Shown: positions 37,046-48,887 of the stretch, in pieces
Layout of the letters: every line of letters starts with the position of its first letter
Numbering within the stretch: the stretch's first letter is position 1
Assembly: GCA_037577475.1 (NCBI GenBank)
Contig: CM075203.1
Location: 17,129,835 to 17,193,834 of the forward strand
Length of the DNA: 64,000 bases
Source of the DNA: Chaunax sp. Z400
Taxonomy: Eukaryota; Chordata; Actinopteri; Lophiiformes; Chaunacidae
Direction of reading: 5' to 3'
The notes under the pieces: model-generated
Database searches by the model: none
What the model was told of the DNA's origin: nothing
Seen by the model: only the letters and a program-made list of their open reading frames with translations
Program-made: the position numbers and the translations under genes

Positions 37046-39429
37046 GAGTTAAAGTTAAAGAAACAACTTAATTAAAGTCATTGCACCAAACCATGTTGAG
37101 CAGAAACCTGCAACTGAGTGCAAAATGGAATTATAAGGTGCATTTTAATGATCTTCATTTATGTGTGTTGTTTGATTGGTGAGATTTTGGGAAGCAGAGA
37201 TCCAGAAGAGATTTTCTGGAATTAATTTACAAAAACACTAAAAACTTAATTCAAGTTCTGTTATTATCTTTTCTTTCTTGTAAACAGAGTAATAATCTTT
37301 AACCTGAATGTCAAACTAACTAACAAATAATAAAAAGTTGAAACTATGTCTATTGCATGTTTTCTCACTAACCGGTTCCGGTTTCCGGCTTCACGTCTGC
37401 AAAACTTTTTCTTCGGTCAATATCCTGGAACTCCCGCAGCCATGGTTACCAACGGGAGGAGTAAACAACATGGCAATTAATTACTTCAGGGAAGCGCTGC
37501 TGGCTCTCCGAGCTGCGGGAGCCTCACCACCCCCCGATCTGCCTGAGGACATAGGAGGACATACATATCCAGTTGCTATGTTGAATGAAGCTTTCACACC
37601 GTTGTTAATATTAATGTAAGCATTTCATATGAGACTTTTTATCCCTGAGCTATTTTCTTTATCACGCACACACACACAGTTTGTCATGCAAACAGTCATT
37701 CATGCTACAGTAACTTTATACTACACTGACATCACTAACTATGCCAATTTAATCTAATTCATGTCGATCTCTCAGCACTTGCAACAGATCTTGTTATGTT
37801 TCAATTTCAACTTGGACCCAGAAACGGACTCAGAGACGAATGACCAGGATGGAAAAGGATTTAATCAAACTGAGGGGTGAGTGGCGTTGGAGGAAGAGAG
37901 CAGGTGCAGATGGACTGGCCGGCTTGAGACGGATCTGCTGGGTCTCGAGATTCGGGGCAGCGAGGCAGGATCAAGGGCTTCACAGAGTTTCCTGAGCAAG
38001 GAAAAAAACTTATTAACAAGGTAGCCTTCACGAGGGAAAAAAATCACAAAGACTATAAATACTCAAAGTAAGCAGCTCATATATCTACCACTTGTTGCGG
38101 AATAATCTGGCGAGGGATGGTTGCTTCATGTAGAGCAGGTGATGAGAGGATTGGAGGCCGGTGTGGAGCCAGCGCTGCAGTCAATGAGCATGTGGCCGCT
38201 GCATGCGCTCACCGGTGAGAGAGAGACAGTGATAGATCAGAATGCAACAGCCTCTGTTATGATGATATGTTTAGTCTGTCGTCCACACGTGTCAGTCATT
38301 CTCCAGGTGTGTTTTGCGGTATAAATGTGTTTGTCAGTCGACGACTTTCGATTCTGTTCCACCACAACGTTGCATGCGTGCAAAACAATTAACCACGGCT
38401 TTCATGTAGAACATCAGAGAATTACCTCGCATAATCTTCAGCCTAAATTTTCGCTGCTAAATATGAGACATTCATATCAACATCTTCACGACCAGAAACA
38501 AGGAAGTGAGTTTGGTGACGTACAAGTATGACTCAACACGCGAGACTGCTTTGATTGGTTAAACTCACGGCCAACTACGGTGATTGGACAAAAGTTGCAA
38601 ATAAGTTGCGCTGATTGGACAAGATTGCAAGGCCGTGCTGAATTCGGGGGAATTGTTTGAATTTGCGTTAATGGTTGGGATCGCGACATCCCGAAATCCT
38701 GGAGGGACTGAAATATGGGTGGAATTATTTGAGGATTGTTTGTTGTTATATTTTTAATTGAATGTCAGCATTGTGGATCGGTCGGGAGGTGCGACCTTTG
38801 CATGTGTCAAACAGTTTTTGACTGCAGTTAAACTGTTGTTTTTGAAAGGCTAAAAACCAATAAATATGGACAGAAGCAGAATATTTGGGTAGATAAAAAC
38901 ATATTCTGAATTTTGGGAATAATTCCATTTGTTTTTTTTCAACTATGTGTTTTTTGGCTTCAACTTTCATGTCTGACCTTCTTTTTGACTGTGCAACAGC
39001 TGGTGGAGTTGATCCAACACTGTTCACCATCCACCACATGCTTCTGTCAGACAAACTGCTGGAGACACCGTTTAGTTGTACTTTAACCGTGTTTTATTAA
39101 CACACTGCACAACATCAACATGAGCTCTAAGCAAGTAACACAGGAGAAGTCTCAACCAACATGACAAACGGTGTCACTGTTTGAGTACTACTTATTGACC
39201 TATAGCATTGACCATTTATGGCTGATTGTGAGACGATACTGCAGTAGTGGGAGGATACAGGGAGGAGACCATACTCGTACAGCTCACTGCAGGTGGGTAT
39301 TTATAAAGAGAAGACTGTGTACAGGTGTGCGCTGCACGATTTTCTAAATCTGAATATTTTCTGGCGTAAGTACATTCTGAGATCTGTGTGTATGCAATGT
39401 TTTAGGATGGAATCTACGCTGCATTTCGT
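37046..39429. other. Intergenic, unclassified repeat material
   Basis: No convincing gene. Just after gene A there are AATAATAAAA candidate poly(A) signals near 37326. At 37400-37620 a short open stretch (NYFREALLALRAAG, DLPEDIGG) looks like part of a degenerate mobile element. At 37810-38050 lies a repeat similar in outline to the blocks at 28985 and 43358, reversed. At 38540-38650 GATTGGACAA/AGTTGC words recur about every 25-35 bp, as in fish non-autonomous DNA transposons. The 38750-39425 part has nothing I can name. Confidence 0.35.
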
Positions 39430-39498
39430 TGTCACTGTACTGTACTTGTACTATGATCCTTGACAATAAATTTGAATCTGATCTGATCTGATCTGATA
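39430..39498 (+). repeat. LINE 3' tail with (GATCT)n end
   Basis: TTCGTTGTCACTGTACTGTACTTGTACTATG … CTTGACAATAAATTTGAATCT followed by four GATCT repeats. This is the usual 3' end of a Rex1/Babar-like element with a slippage tail. It directly abuts the next LINE. Confidence 0.5.
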
Positions 39499-41648
39499 AA
39501 TGAGGCCCCAGGTCCGTAAGAGTCTAGACCAGTGACAACAAGGAGTCCCTCAAAGGATGTTTCCTTGCTACAGACTGGAATATCTTCCATGGGATGGACG
39601 CGGATGATGCTACTGAGGCTGTGAGGGATTACATTAATTTCTGCGGGGATAATGTCATTCCTCAGAAGGAAATAACTCAATAAACCATACATAACCAAGG
39701 AGGCTAAGGAGTGCATAAATCGCAAGAAAATAGCATTAAAGAACCGGGACAGAATGCAATTAAAAACTGTTCTAAAGGAACTGAACCAAATGCTGAGGGA
39801 AGCCAGGAGGAGACACAGGGAGATCATTGAGCAGAATTTTGCTGCCAACAACCCCAGCAAGCTGTGGGACACTATAAGGAAAATCACCAACATGCCTCCA
39901 GTCAAAAACTGCCTCGAGGGAACTGAACGAGTTCTATTTGAGATTTGGAACACAGGACTTCTCTTCAGATTGTAGGGACGTTTGGGAGACAATCTCTGTA
40001 ACTCAGCAGGATGCAAGACTGGTGATAGATCCTCATAGTGTCCAGTAACTGTTCAAACATACACCCACCAAGCTACAGGTCCCGATGGCATCCCTGCTTG
40101 CCTCATCAAAGCATGTGCAAAGGAGCTGACACCTGCAGCATGGTGCCCTATTTTCTAGAATTCAGTTGACTATCACATCATCCCCTCCCTCTGGAAAAAA
40201 TCAACACCTGTCCCCAAAAAAACATGCCCAAAGGTCAATAATGACTTCTGTCCTGTGACTCTGACATCCATTGTCATGAAGTGTATTGAGAGGATGATGG
40301 TGTCGTTAGTCAGGAAGGAGGTAGAGGGACTTTTAGACCCCTTTCAGTTTGCCTATAAGCAGAAGCGGGGCACCTTGAAGACCCCAAAGCTTATGCACGT
40401 GTATTGTTTGTTGATTTTAGCTCAGCATTGAATACTATGCAGCCACACCTGCTTACAGTGTGAGCAAACAAACAGTTGATTGTAAATCCCTACATTCTGG
40501 GATGGTATTTCTCCTTCCTGACTAACCGCACCCAGCAGGTCAGGGTCAACGATGTCCTCTCAGAACCACGGTCCATCAGCACTGGTGCCCCCCAGGGCTG
40601 TGTCAGTTCCCCGGTCCTCTTCACGTTGTACACTAATGACTGCACAAGTACCTACCCTGGAACCTGTGTCATTAAATTCTCTGATGATACAGCCATTCTC
40701 GGCCTATTGCACAGTGATAGCAGCCCGTCGGACTATCACTCTGAAATAGAGGAATTTGTGCAGTGGTGTGACAACAACCATCTTGTGTTGAATGTGGGGA
40801 AGACCGAGGAAATGGTGTTTGATCCCAAGACAGTGGGTGACCACAGCCCCGTGATCATAAATAATGTCCCCATCACCCAGGTCTGCTCCTATAAATATAT
40901 TGGGGTCCACATTGACAACTCCCTCAGCTGGATGGTGCATGTGGGAACTCTCTGCTCCAAACTCCAACAGCGTATGTACTTTCTACGCAGACTCAAGGTC
41001 TACGGAGTGGAGCAGGAGGTCATGCTGCTGTTCTACCAGGCGGTACTGGAGAGTATCATTAGATACTGCATTACGGCCTGATATGGCAGCTTGACAGTGC
41101 AGTTGAGGTCACAGGTTTCTCGTCTGGTACAGACTGCCATGAAGATCATGGGGCTTAAAAACCACCCATCCCTCCAAGTGATCTATGAGCAGTCTGTTAT
41201 CGGACAGGCACAGAAAATCATGTCTGACCCAACTATCATTCTCCTTCCAACTTTTACCTTCCGGCAGGAGATTCAGGGTCCCCACATGCAGACTGATCTG
41301 CTACAAATATTCATTCATACCCAGGTCCATTAAGCTCCTCAACAGTAGCTCCTAGGTTCAGTCAACTTAACATTATGTGCACCATCACATGTGCAGTATA
41401 CTATCACTTGTGCAATAACTCTGCAAAGCTGTGCATTATTTAAACTCAACACTGAAGTACTTGTGCTTGTGTATATATGTGTGAATGTTATGTATGGAGC
41501 GTGTATTAGCCTGATACTGGTTTCAGTGAATTCACTGCATGCCTAATTGTTGTATCCTCTGTGAATCTGTAGTTGGACGGAGTCCAGAATAAATTTCCCA
41601 GGCACAATAAAAGTATATCTTATCTTATCTTATCTTATCTTATCTTAT
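39499..41648 (+). mobile_element. 5'-truncated Rex1/Babar-like LINE
   Basis: Begins inside the linker upstream of the RT. A 73-residue open piece at 39754-39975 has KLWDTIRKITNMPPVKN. RT motifs include a VDFSSALNTM-type motif A near 40410, STGAPQGCVSSPV (from about 40578) and FSDDTAILG (about 40677-40703). They lie mostly in a 201-codon frame at 40476-41081 that ends in a stop before WYGSLTVQLRSQVSRLVQTA. The 3' end has AATAAAAG followed by seven TTATC/TATCT repeats at 41610-41648. Frameshifts in the 39990-40475 part make it inactive. Confidence 0.8.
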
Positions 41649-41739
41649 CTTACACTGTACTGTGTTTAACAACATGTTTCTCATACATCAACCCCTAATG
41701 GCTGACCTTTTCACTGTATATGGTTTTTGTTTGTTTTTA

Positions 41740-42300
41740 ACTATACTCAGGAACACAGCAATTGTCTCACAAATGTGAATTCAGGTGTACAGAATTCCTG
41801 ATCTTAAAAAAATGCAGTTTTCTTACACCTGTAGTATTGTGTGTCATCAAGCTGCTAGAATGGCCCTGCTAATCACCTGACTTGAATCCAATTGAAAATC
41901 TATGGAAAGAACTAAAGATCAGAGTTGATAGAAGAGGCCCACGGAACCTTCAAGATTTGAAGACTGTTTGTGTGGAAGAATGGGCCAAAATCACACCTGA
42001 GCAATGCATGCGACTAGTTTCTCCATACAGGAGGCATCTTGAAGCTGTCATTACCAACAAAGGCTTTTGTACGAAGTATAAAATAAATTTCAGTAAGCGT
42101 GTTCAATACTTTTTCCCTGTGTCATTTCACATTATTACACATAACTTAATTTATGGACATCAATGGTTTGATTTCTTTGCATGTGTGGATTGCATGGGTT
42201 GTTACCAACATCTGGTGAAAATTTCATGTCAATAGCACCTTTAGAAATATATTTACTGAGAAAAATGGTGACGTGTTCAATACTTAATTTACCCGCTGTA
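41740..42300 (+). mobile_element. Tc1-like transposon 3' half, defective
   Basis: Translated sequence around 41850-42090 gives LLEWPC, stop, SPDLNPIENLWKELK and then RRGPRNLQDLKTVCVEEW. This is the C-terminal catalytic-Glu region of Tc1 transposase (DD34E), with TAA where Gln normally stands in WPAQSPD. The remainder, to ACGTGTTCAATACTTAATTTACCCGCTGTA at about 42300, is the 3' UTR and the right terminal repeat. The 5' half is absent. Confidence 0.75.
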
Positions 42301-42845
42301 TACCTACATGCACATACATAACTGTACATACATACATACATACTGTAACAGGTTTCCTTCATGCTAAGAAAAAGGGAATTCTAATAATGTACAAAATGAA
42401 ATATCTTTATGTTCCTAATATCACAATAGATAGAGTAGACTTATGAAAGAAGTCAGAACACTCTCGTTAGTGTGGCGGTGACTCTCCTCAGATCCAGCAC
42501 GCTACTGCAGATAGGGGAGAGAGAGTAATTATTAAAAGACAAAATATCTGTTACAATTGACTCTGTCCCTGAACTGCTCCCACACACTCTCTCTCTCCTG
42601 CCCCCGAGCTCTAAACAACCCCCCGCCCCACCCCACGCCAACAGATTTTTTTCAACATACTGCTCTACCACCTGTCAATCTCGTTCATGAACAGACTGGT
42701 AATACTGGTTAATGTCTGGTGTTTGACTGTCATTATCTCCTTATGTCCTCTACCTTGAGGGTGTTACGGAACCTGACCTGATCATATAGCTTTTTCCATT
42801 ACACAGTGACTGACACAGGCCGTATACAAAGAGACACCCTTCATT
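42300..42845. other. Intergenic, nothing recognised
   Basis: A short CATA microsatellite near 42322-42344, a C-rich stretch at 42600-42650, then the degenerate upstream region of SULT copy B. No gene seen. Confidence 0.4.
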
Positions 42846-43357
42846 CCAAAGCTGCATTTAGAGTTGTGCATTGTGTACAAAGGGATCTATTTAACAAGGC
42901 ATTTCCACACTCCTGAGTGCCTGAAATACTTTGAGGGGTTTACTTTCGGCCAGATGACATCATCATTGCAACATACCCTAAGTCAGGTAAGTATACATTC
43001 TTACTTGTCTAGTGTATAATGGAAGAAATCCATTCTTGTTTTGCATTAGTGACAGGATATCCACAGTGTACATTTCAGTAATTGAAGTATATTTGAAAAG
43101 TGTTCATAAATTGTTCTGTTTAAAGTAACTCTGTCACAACATTTTACTCATCTTTATTTTTAATTTTTATCATATTTGTTACATAATGTTCTCTACATTA
43201 CACACAGGAGTTTATTTTTGTCTTTAATGTATATAACAAAATATACACCCGAGTTTTTTATAGTTTTCACTTTCTGTGTGTAGTGTTTTCAAAATATTCA
43301 TTTTATTTATATTGTGCTGTACGGGTATTTTAACCTTATATTTTTTAATGCAGTAAT
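42846..43357 (+). pseudogene. SULT copy B: exon 1 and 5' part of intron 1 only
   Basis: Aligns to gene A from about 30365 to 30890. Exon 1 equivalent 42853-42987 still reads VYKGIYLTRHFHTPE-like codons, but the start codon region is replaced. The GAGGAGTTTTCTTTTCGG counterpart has lost one base (frameshift near 42945). The donor GTAAGTAT survives at about 42988. Homology to intron 1 stops at about 43357, where another repeat begins, and exons 2-6 are absent. Upstream, a GTATACAAAGAGACACCCTTCATTC block corresponds to the TATA region of gene A, with the TATA box altered. Clearly non-functional. Confidence 0.85.
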
Positions 43358-43775
43358 TGTCAGGATCTGCAGCTTCCTCTCCCTTTTCCTCGTGTTCCTC
43401 TGTTTGTCGGTCACTCCCTGTCAGAATATGTGTCTAGCTTGTGTGTCTCCAAGGCGTGGCTCACTGCTCACCTACAATCAATCGGCTCATCCACTCCACC
43501 TGATTTTTAAAATATTTTTGCCTGTGCAAAATGTATTATTATTATTATTATTGTTATTATTTATTACTATTGATGCCTTGGAAATCCTAAATCCTGTCTG
43601 TTCTCTGTGACTTTACCTAAAGTCTTCTACAGTCTGCCTGCCTGCCTGCTCTCAGCCCAAGCCTGTCAAAAGAACCTCCTATTGCATATTCCTTACTGAT
43701 TGTTCAATAAATCCCTGTTAAACTTCTACTCTCATTTCAGCATCTGAGTTCTGCATTTTGGGTCCTACTTTTGTT
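43358..43775 (+). repeat. Unclassified interspersed repeat truncating SULT copy B
   Basis: C/T-rich non-coding sequence from TGTCAGGATCTGC to TTTTGGGTCC, with a (TTA)n tract at about 43536-43562 and an AATAAATCC near the end. It resembles the block at 28985-29425 in organisation. Confidence 0.4.
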
Positions 43776-43781
43776 AAACTA

Positions 43782-44476
43782 TACTGAGCAACAGTGACAA
43801 CACATAATTTCTTAGGCTTTCATGCAGTCCTGTTCATTTTAAATATCAAAGGCAATTATGGTTCACACAGCTTTATTCACACTTTCTTGGTACAGAAAGA
43901 TCAGTTTTGTGCAAATTATTGGTTGTTGCCTTAGTGTTTACAAGTCAAAAAGTGTGAATGGTGATACAGAGAACAACAACAGTCAGTACCGCGTGTGACC
44001 TCCTCCAGCATTTATCACTACTTTACACCTCCTGAATGGATAAGACGTTAATCTGGACTTGTAGGATGACATGACATTCTTCTTGCAGTGCTATGACAAG
44101 TTGTTCATGTGTTGCTGGATCAGGATCTCTCCATCTCACCTGGTGATCCAGAACATCTGACAGATGCTCTATTGGGTTGAGATTTGGTGAATATGCTGGC
44201 CAAGGAAGGACAGCAACATTGTTCTGGCCCAGGTAGGCGACTCCTGACAGACATGAGCCACATGTGGTGTGACATTGTCATGCATGAAGGTGATGCCTGA
44301 TTGCTGTATCCTGGGAATGACATGTGGACCTAGGACCGTATCTCTGTAACAGATAGCTGTCAGTGGACCGTGGATGTGGACAAGGTCTGACCACCATCCA
44401 TTAGCAATGACTCCCCACATCATTACATCACCACCAAAACGGTCCACTTCCTGGATGGATCTACTGTTGCTCAGTA
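43782..44476 (-). mobile_element. Tc1/mariner-like element, internally deleted, 695 bp
   Basis: Inverted ends CTGAGCAACAGT / ACTGTTGCTCAG are flanked by TA on both sides, as expected for a Tc1/mariner target duplication. Minus-strand open reading (44169-44447) includes VMMWGVIANGWW, GPLTAICYRDTVL and ITFMHDNVTPHVA, which is the middle of a Tc1-type DDE transposase with the second Asp in HDN. NPIEHLSDVLD (catalytic-Glu region) continues in another frame at 44130-44165. The N-terminal DNA-binding half is missing, so the element is non-autonomous. Confidence 0.8.
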
Positions 44477-44969
44477 TAACACAGAAAATGAAAATCGTGC
44501 AACCCCAGTATTGAATCTACTTATCAAATCTGAACCAATTAAAACCCCTTATTCAGTCCATTAAGGTTTAGGTAGCATTCAACTTTTGAAGAAAATAAAT
44601 TAAATTAATCACTACAACTCATAAGATTCTAGTGAAATTTGTAGGCTATGAGTCCAGAAACAATTCTGAGTGTTATCCTTATTAACATTCATTACCTGTG
44701 AAGACAACTTGAAAATGAGACAGAGGACAGAACTCAATTCATCGCTAAAGACATTACTGTACCAAAGATACTCGGTTAACGAGACTCCCCACCAGGCCAA
44801 CAGCAGACCAGTATATATACCACATATCGTCAAATATTTAAATAAATATATAAATAAATATTTATTCATTTGAAAATAACTGTTACCTGACAGGTACCTG
44901 AATCCACTGAAGCGTGACACAGTAACTACAGAAGTTAATTCGTTGACTGCATTCTTCTCCAGACAGCTG

Positions 44970-45115
44970 ACAAGTCGGTGACGCAGTTTATAGCGCCGTT
45001 GCCTCTCAGCAAGAAGGTTCTGGGTTCAAGTCCAACTTGAGGACTTTGGACTTTTCTGTGTGGAGTTTGCATGTTCTCCCCATGTCTGCATGGGTTCTCC
45101 CCCAGTTATGTTTAT
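44970..45115 (+). repeat. tRNA-like SINE, truncated copy
   Basis: GACGCAGTTTATAGCGCCGTTGCCTC … GGTTCTGGGTTCAAGTCC … GTGTGGAGTTTGCATGTTCTCC matches the first 140 bp of the element at 28122-28482. It stops after CATGGGTTCTCCC. Confidence 0.6.
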
Positions 45116-45535
45116 GTACTGTTTGAGGCACGTAATTAAAATCCAAAACTGATGCAAACTCAAACATAAAGATGAAATAAATAAGGTGTATAGAATTTCA
45201 CTTAATAATTTTTAATATGCTTTGACAGGAGAGACCAGTGAGGAGTCACAGATGAAGGGAAAGGCAGTGAATAGAGAGGGAAAGAGAGAACATCAAAAGG
45301 AGAGAACATCATTCACTGCAACATTTAACCTGATTCTCATGCATTACTGCTTTACAGAAAATTGATGCTACTGCCCACTGACATGATGAATTTCTGTAGG
45401 GACCTTGAAATGCAGCAAGTGAAGCTGCTATGCCGGCTAACGTTAGCAAGTAATTCCAGATGTAATCTGGTAATTTGAAGATCTCTATGTATCATGGTTT
45501 GGTGGAATGACTTTAATTAAGTAGTTTCCTTAAAT

Positions 45536-48364
45536 TTAATCCCATAAAAATTTGTATGTGACATCTTTCATTTTTTCTTTGTAAACTGCATCAAAGTTCT
45601 CTGCTTCTGCTGCTGTTAGTTGGTTCTTCCAGTCTTCAGCTGTTCCTGAAACACAACGTGTAAGAGAAGTCAAAACTGTGCACAGCAGTTTATAGTCAAT
45701 TCTAGATCATTTCATTTGTAAAGATGTGTTTGTATTTAGCTGTTTAGAAAAACACCAATAACAGTGGAAGTGAAATAAATTTGTACATATATTATTTATT
45801 GATGCTCACCTTTCCTGAGAAATTCAGACTTTGTCAGGTCCAAGAAAGGATCTGTAGAGTAGTTTGACATGTTGTTCTTCCTCATGTTCCTGAACAGACA
45901 TCGATCTGCTATCTTCTCTATCACCTCAGCATCCAGAGATTTCTCCAAGAACTGAGCGATTCTGGCCACAGAGTCCTTCAGGTCCTGCACCACAGTGAAA
46001 AACACACCATCTCATATTCCTGCAATACTTCTGACAGTATGACTGTTTATTCTTGTGACTTATTGTTAGCAATTAGAAAAGTTTTCAAAGACAAGAATCT
46101 ATGTATGGGTTTCAGACTCCATGTAGACATGTTCGTGGAATGGTGCTCTAAGATCATGGTGTGTGGTGGGAGACAATGCAGTCGCCGATTTTGAGGCTGT
46201 TGTGTTGTAGTTCAGTCAGGACCACTTTAGTCAAAAATGGAGTTTTATTAACATTTACCATAACTTATATTTGGCGGTATGATTCTCTTCTGGGACCTCT
46301 CTGTCCTTCCACATGCCATAGAAGGGCAGGAAAGCACTTTCCTGCCCTTCTATGAGCCTTCATAGAAAGGATAAAGCAGGGAGAGCAGCCTGCAGAGACA
46401 TGCATTCAGAACAGAACAAGCATCAATGACAACAGAAGACATTAAGTCAGACACAACATGTAAAGGAGGAGCTGGGGTGGAGGTGGGTTGCAAAACAGCT
46501 TGCAGAGGAAACAAAAAGGGTAGGCAAGATGAAGCAGCTTCAGTAACACACCCTGTATGAAATTTGCCATTTTGATGCATAGAAAGGTATCAGATGAGCT
46601 GATCAGCTGATTGTGTGCTGGTTTAGAGATTAGCTGCTATCAGCTGATGTAGCTGAGAATGAAAGCCAAGCTTGACTTCCATGGTCTGCTTGAACTAACC
46701 CCATGCTTCATTTTTAGTGCAACATGATTGCATCATCTTGTCTCGTTCAAATGTTGAGAGGTTTTGACGAGCATTGTTGAAAATCTCACCATTATCATCT
46801 CTTCATAGCAGATGTACATGATGTGCTCTTTATCCTCAGCATTCAGCCAGCTCTTTACATGATCAAACCATGATCCACATGCAACTAGAAAAGAAAATCA
46901 CAAACACTCCATTATCATTAGGGAACATGTCAAATCTTATGACCAGGTCTGTCACTCCATCTAGTTCTGCTTCAGGCTAGTTTCACTTACTGTGTTGTGC
47001 ATTATGATGATAAATAAACTAACTGTATTGAAATAAGTTGAGAACAACCTTTTCCATCAAGGAACTTCTGGAGAAACTCAATCTGGGGACCAGGGTTGAC
47101 AAAATAGGAAGCCATCCCATAATAGTGAAAGGCAGATGTAAACACATCTTTGGGGTTTCTCATGACATTAATGACCTGAAATGATGTCACATTTATTATT
47201 AACTTCAGTATTTGCATGAAACCAAAGATAAAATGTGCCACAATGAATAAAATGATCATTAAAATCCATGACACAAACTATGTCACAAATTTACCCTTGG
47301 CTTAACTTTGAAGAAAGATGGAGGCATCATGTTGTGTTGCAAATGTGTACTGAAGATTCGTGGAGATGGTCTGTCTTCAACATGGAGGTCAGACAACCGG
47401 GTTTCTTCCAGCCATGGAGTACGGTCCACATTGGGAAGAGTCTCAACAGAAGCTGGATCTCCTCCACTCACAATCAGAGGGACAATCTCTTGTGACCATG
47501 TCGTACCTGAGACAAGAACAACAGAAACGTTTATCAATTAGACTTTAACTCATACATTCATATCAGTTGGTATCAACCAGGACCAGAGCAGTAGTTCCAA
47601 CCACGATTTCTGACCAGTTCGCACTTATGTTTCCATTATATGATTTTTCTTTTCCCGAAAGTATATCTCAGAGGAAAACCAGTGAATAATAAAAATATAC
47701 TGAAGTTGTGAATATATTTTTATGTATTTCGTTGCGTTAAAAGGGACCAGTGTACTCAAGGACCTGCCATTAGTCCAATTAAAAGCTGTTTACTAAAACC
47801 TTTATACATGACTGCAGTTCATTATTACTACATTTAAAAAATACAGTTTAAAATACACTTACAACACAATAAAATGCCAAAAGGAATTTTTTGACAACAA
47901 TACACACAAAAATGAAACCTACAATCTTTATTGTATATTTTGTATTATTGTATATTAATTGCAGACAAAACTAAACTCCCTGTGTATAATATAAAGTGCA
48001 TCATGTATCAAAATTTGAACAAAGAACAATTAAGATTAAAGGTCAGTAAAATGTTACAGCAGAGCTACTTTAAATCTGTAAAATGCTTTTAAAATAAACT
48101 TCACTTACAGTATTGAAATGTACACTATGGATATCCTACCATCAATGCATAGCAAGAATGAATTTCTTCTAACACACACTATAGTAAGAAGGAAGGAAGT
48201 GAAGCAAGTAAGAATGAATATTTACCCGATTTAGGGTACGTTGCAATGATGATGTCATCTGGCCGAAAAGAAAACTCCTCAAAGTTTTTCATTTTCTCAG
48301 GAGTGTGAAAATGTCTTGTTATGTAGATTCCTTTGTACACAAAGTATAACTCTGCTTCAGTCAT
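45536..48364 (-). CDS. Cytosolic sulfotransferase (SULT2-type), gene C, 6 coding exons
   Basis: Minus-strand exons 48226-48364, 47295-47506, 47049-47175, 46790-46884, 45810-45984 and 45536-45645 have exactly the lengths of gene A (285 aa), with all splice sites intact. The PAPS loop TYPKSGTTW, the catalytic His in STHLQ and RNPKDVFTS are present. The C-terminal motif reads RKGTAEDWKN, with Glu where A, D and most SULTs have Gly. The protein ends KFLWD. Versus D it has only a handful of changes (for example Ile15 for Leu, Pro64 for Ala, His180 for Pro). A TATA box and a three-copy promoter repeat lie upstream. It is oriented opposite to gene A and head-to-head with the pseudo-exons at 48888. 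Expression and activity are unknown; the Glu may weaken cofactor binding. Confidence 0.88.
46317..46354. repeat. Perfect 18-bp palindrome in SULT C intron 4
   Basis: CATAGAAGGGCAGGAAAG, then CA, then the exact reverse complement. The D counterpart at 51745-51782 is also perfect but differs at one base pair (G-C here, A-T there). Confidence 0.9.
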
Positions 48365-48427
48365 TGTTCTGAGACAAATAAGGCAAAACCAGGCAAAGTC
48401 AACTGTGTGTGTCTGAATGAAGGCCGT

Positions 48428-48435
48428 CTTTTATA
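48428..48435 (-). promoter_or_regulatory. TATA box of SULT gene C
   Basis: TATAAAAG on the minus strand, 64 bp upstream of the ATG, in the same context as in genes A and D. Confidence 0.75.
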
Positions 48436-48461
48436 CATGACCTGAGTCTATCCTCTTCTGG

Positions 48462-48570
48462 AAAAACCTGTATGATCATGTTCAGTTGAATTCACTCTAT
48501 AACAGAAAAACCTGTATGATCATGTTGAGTCTAATTCACTCAATAACAGAAAAACCTGTATGATCATGTT
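48462..48570 (-). promoter_or_regulatory. Three-copy 44-bp promoter repeat, SULT gene C
   Basis: AAAAACCTGTATGATCATG (plus-strand reading) starts at 48462, 48506 and 48550, an exact 44-bp period. Each copy includes the TGATCA palindrome, and the first two are followed by an AATTCACTC block. It lies about 30-140 bp upstream of the TATA box. Confidence 0.85.
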
Positions 48571-48887
48571 AGCTTTGATAACAAGTAGGCCTACAGTAGG
48601 GAGGAGTTAAGAAGATAGTCTCATTCAAAACCAGACTTTAACAGTCTGTCTGTGAGAAAGATTAACAGGTTGTTGTGCAGTATGGTGAAAAAATGTGTTT
48701 ATTTCAATCACATACCAATAAATCCAGAACAAAGGTATATTTTCCATTCAGGTTTTGATTCTGTTGGCCAGTCTGCAAGAATGCAAATGTAAAATATATA
48801 TATATGCACACACACACGTAGGTCAATGAAGTTTTTCGGTTGCAGATATTTTGTATTATATTTCTATAGTTTGCCGTCTTTTCACAG

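Noticed and set aside
37338..37619. 93-aa frame downstream of SULT A
   Set aside because: Includes a plausible NYFREALLALRAAG segment but no family match, and it lies in repeat-like sequence; treated as transposon debris.
46350..46580. 76-aa frame conserved in both duplication units (46350-46580 and 51778-52008)
   Set aside because: Its conservation reflects the recent segmental duplication of intron 4; no homology recognised and it is absent from gene A.
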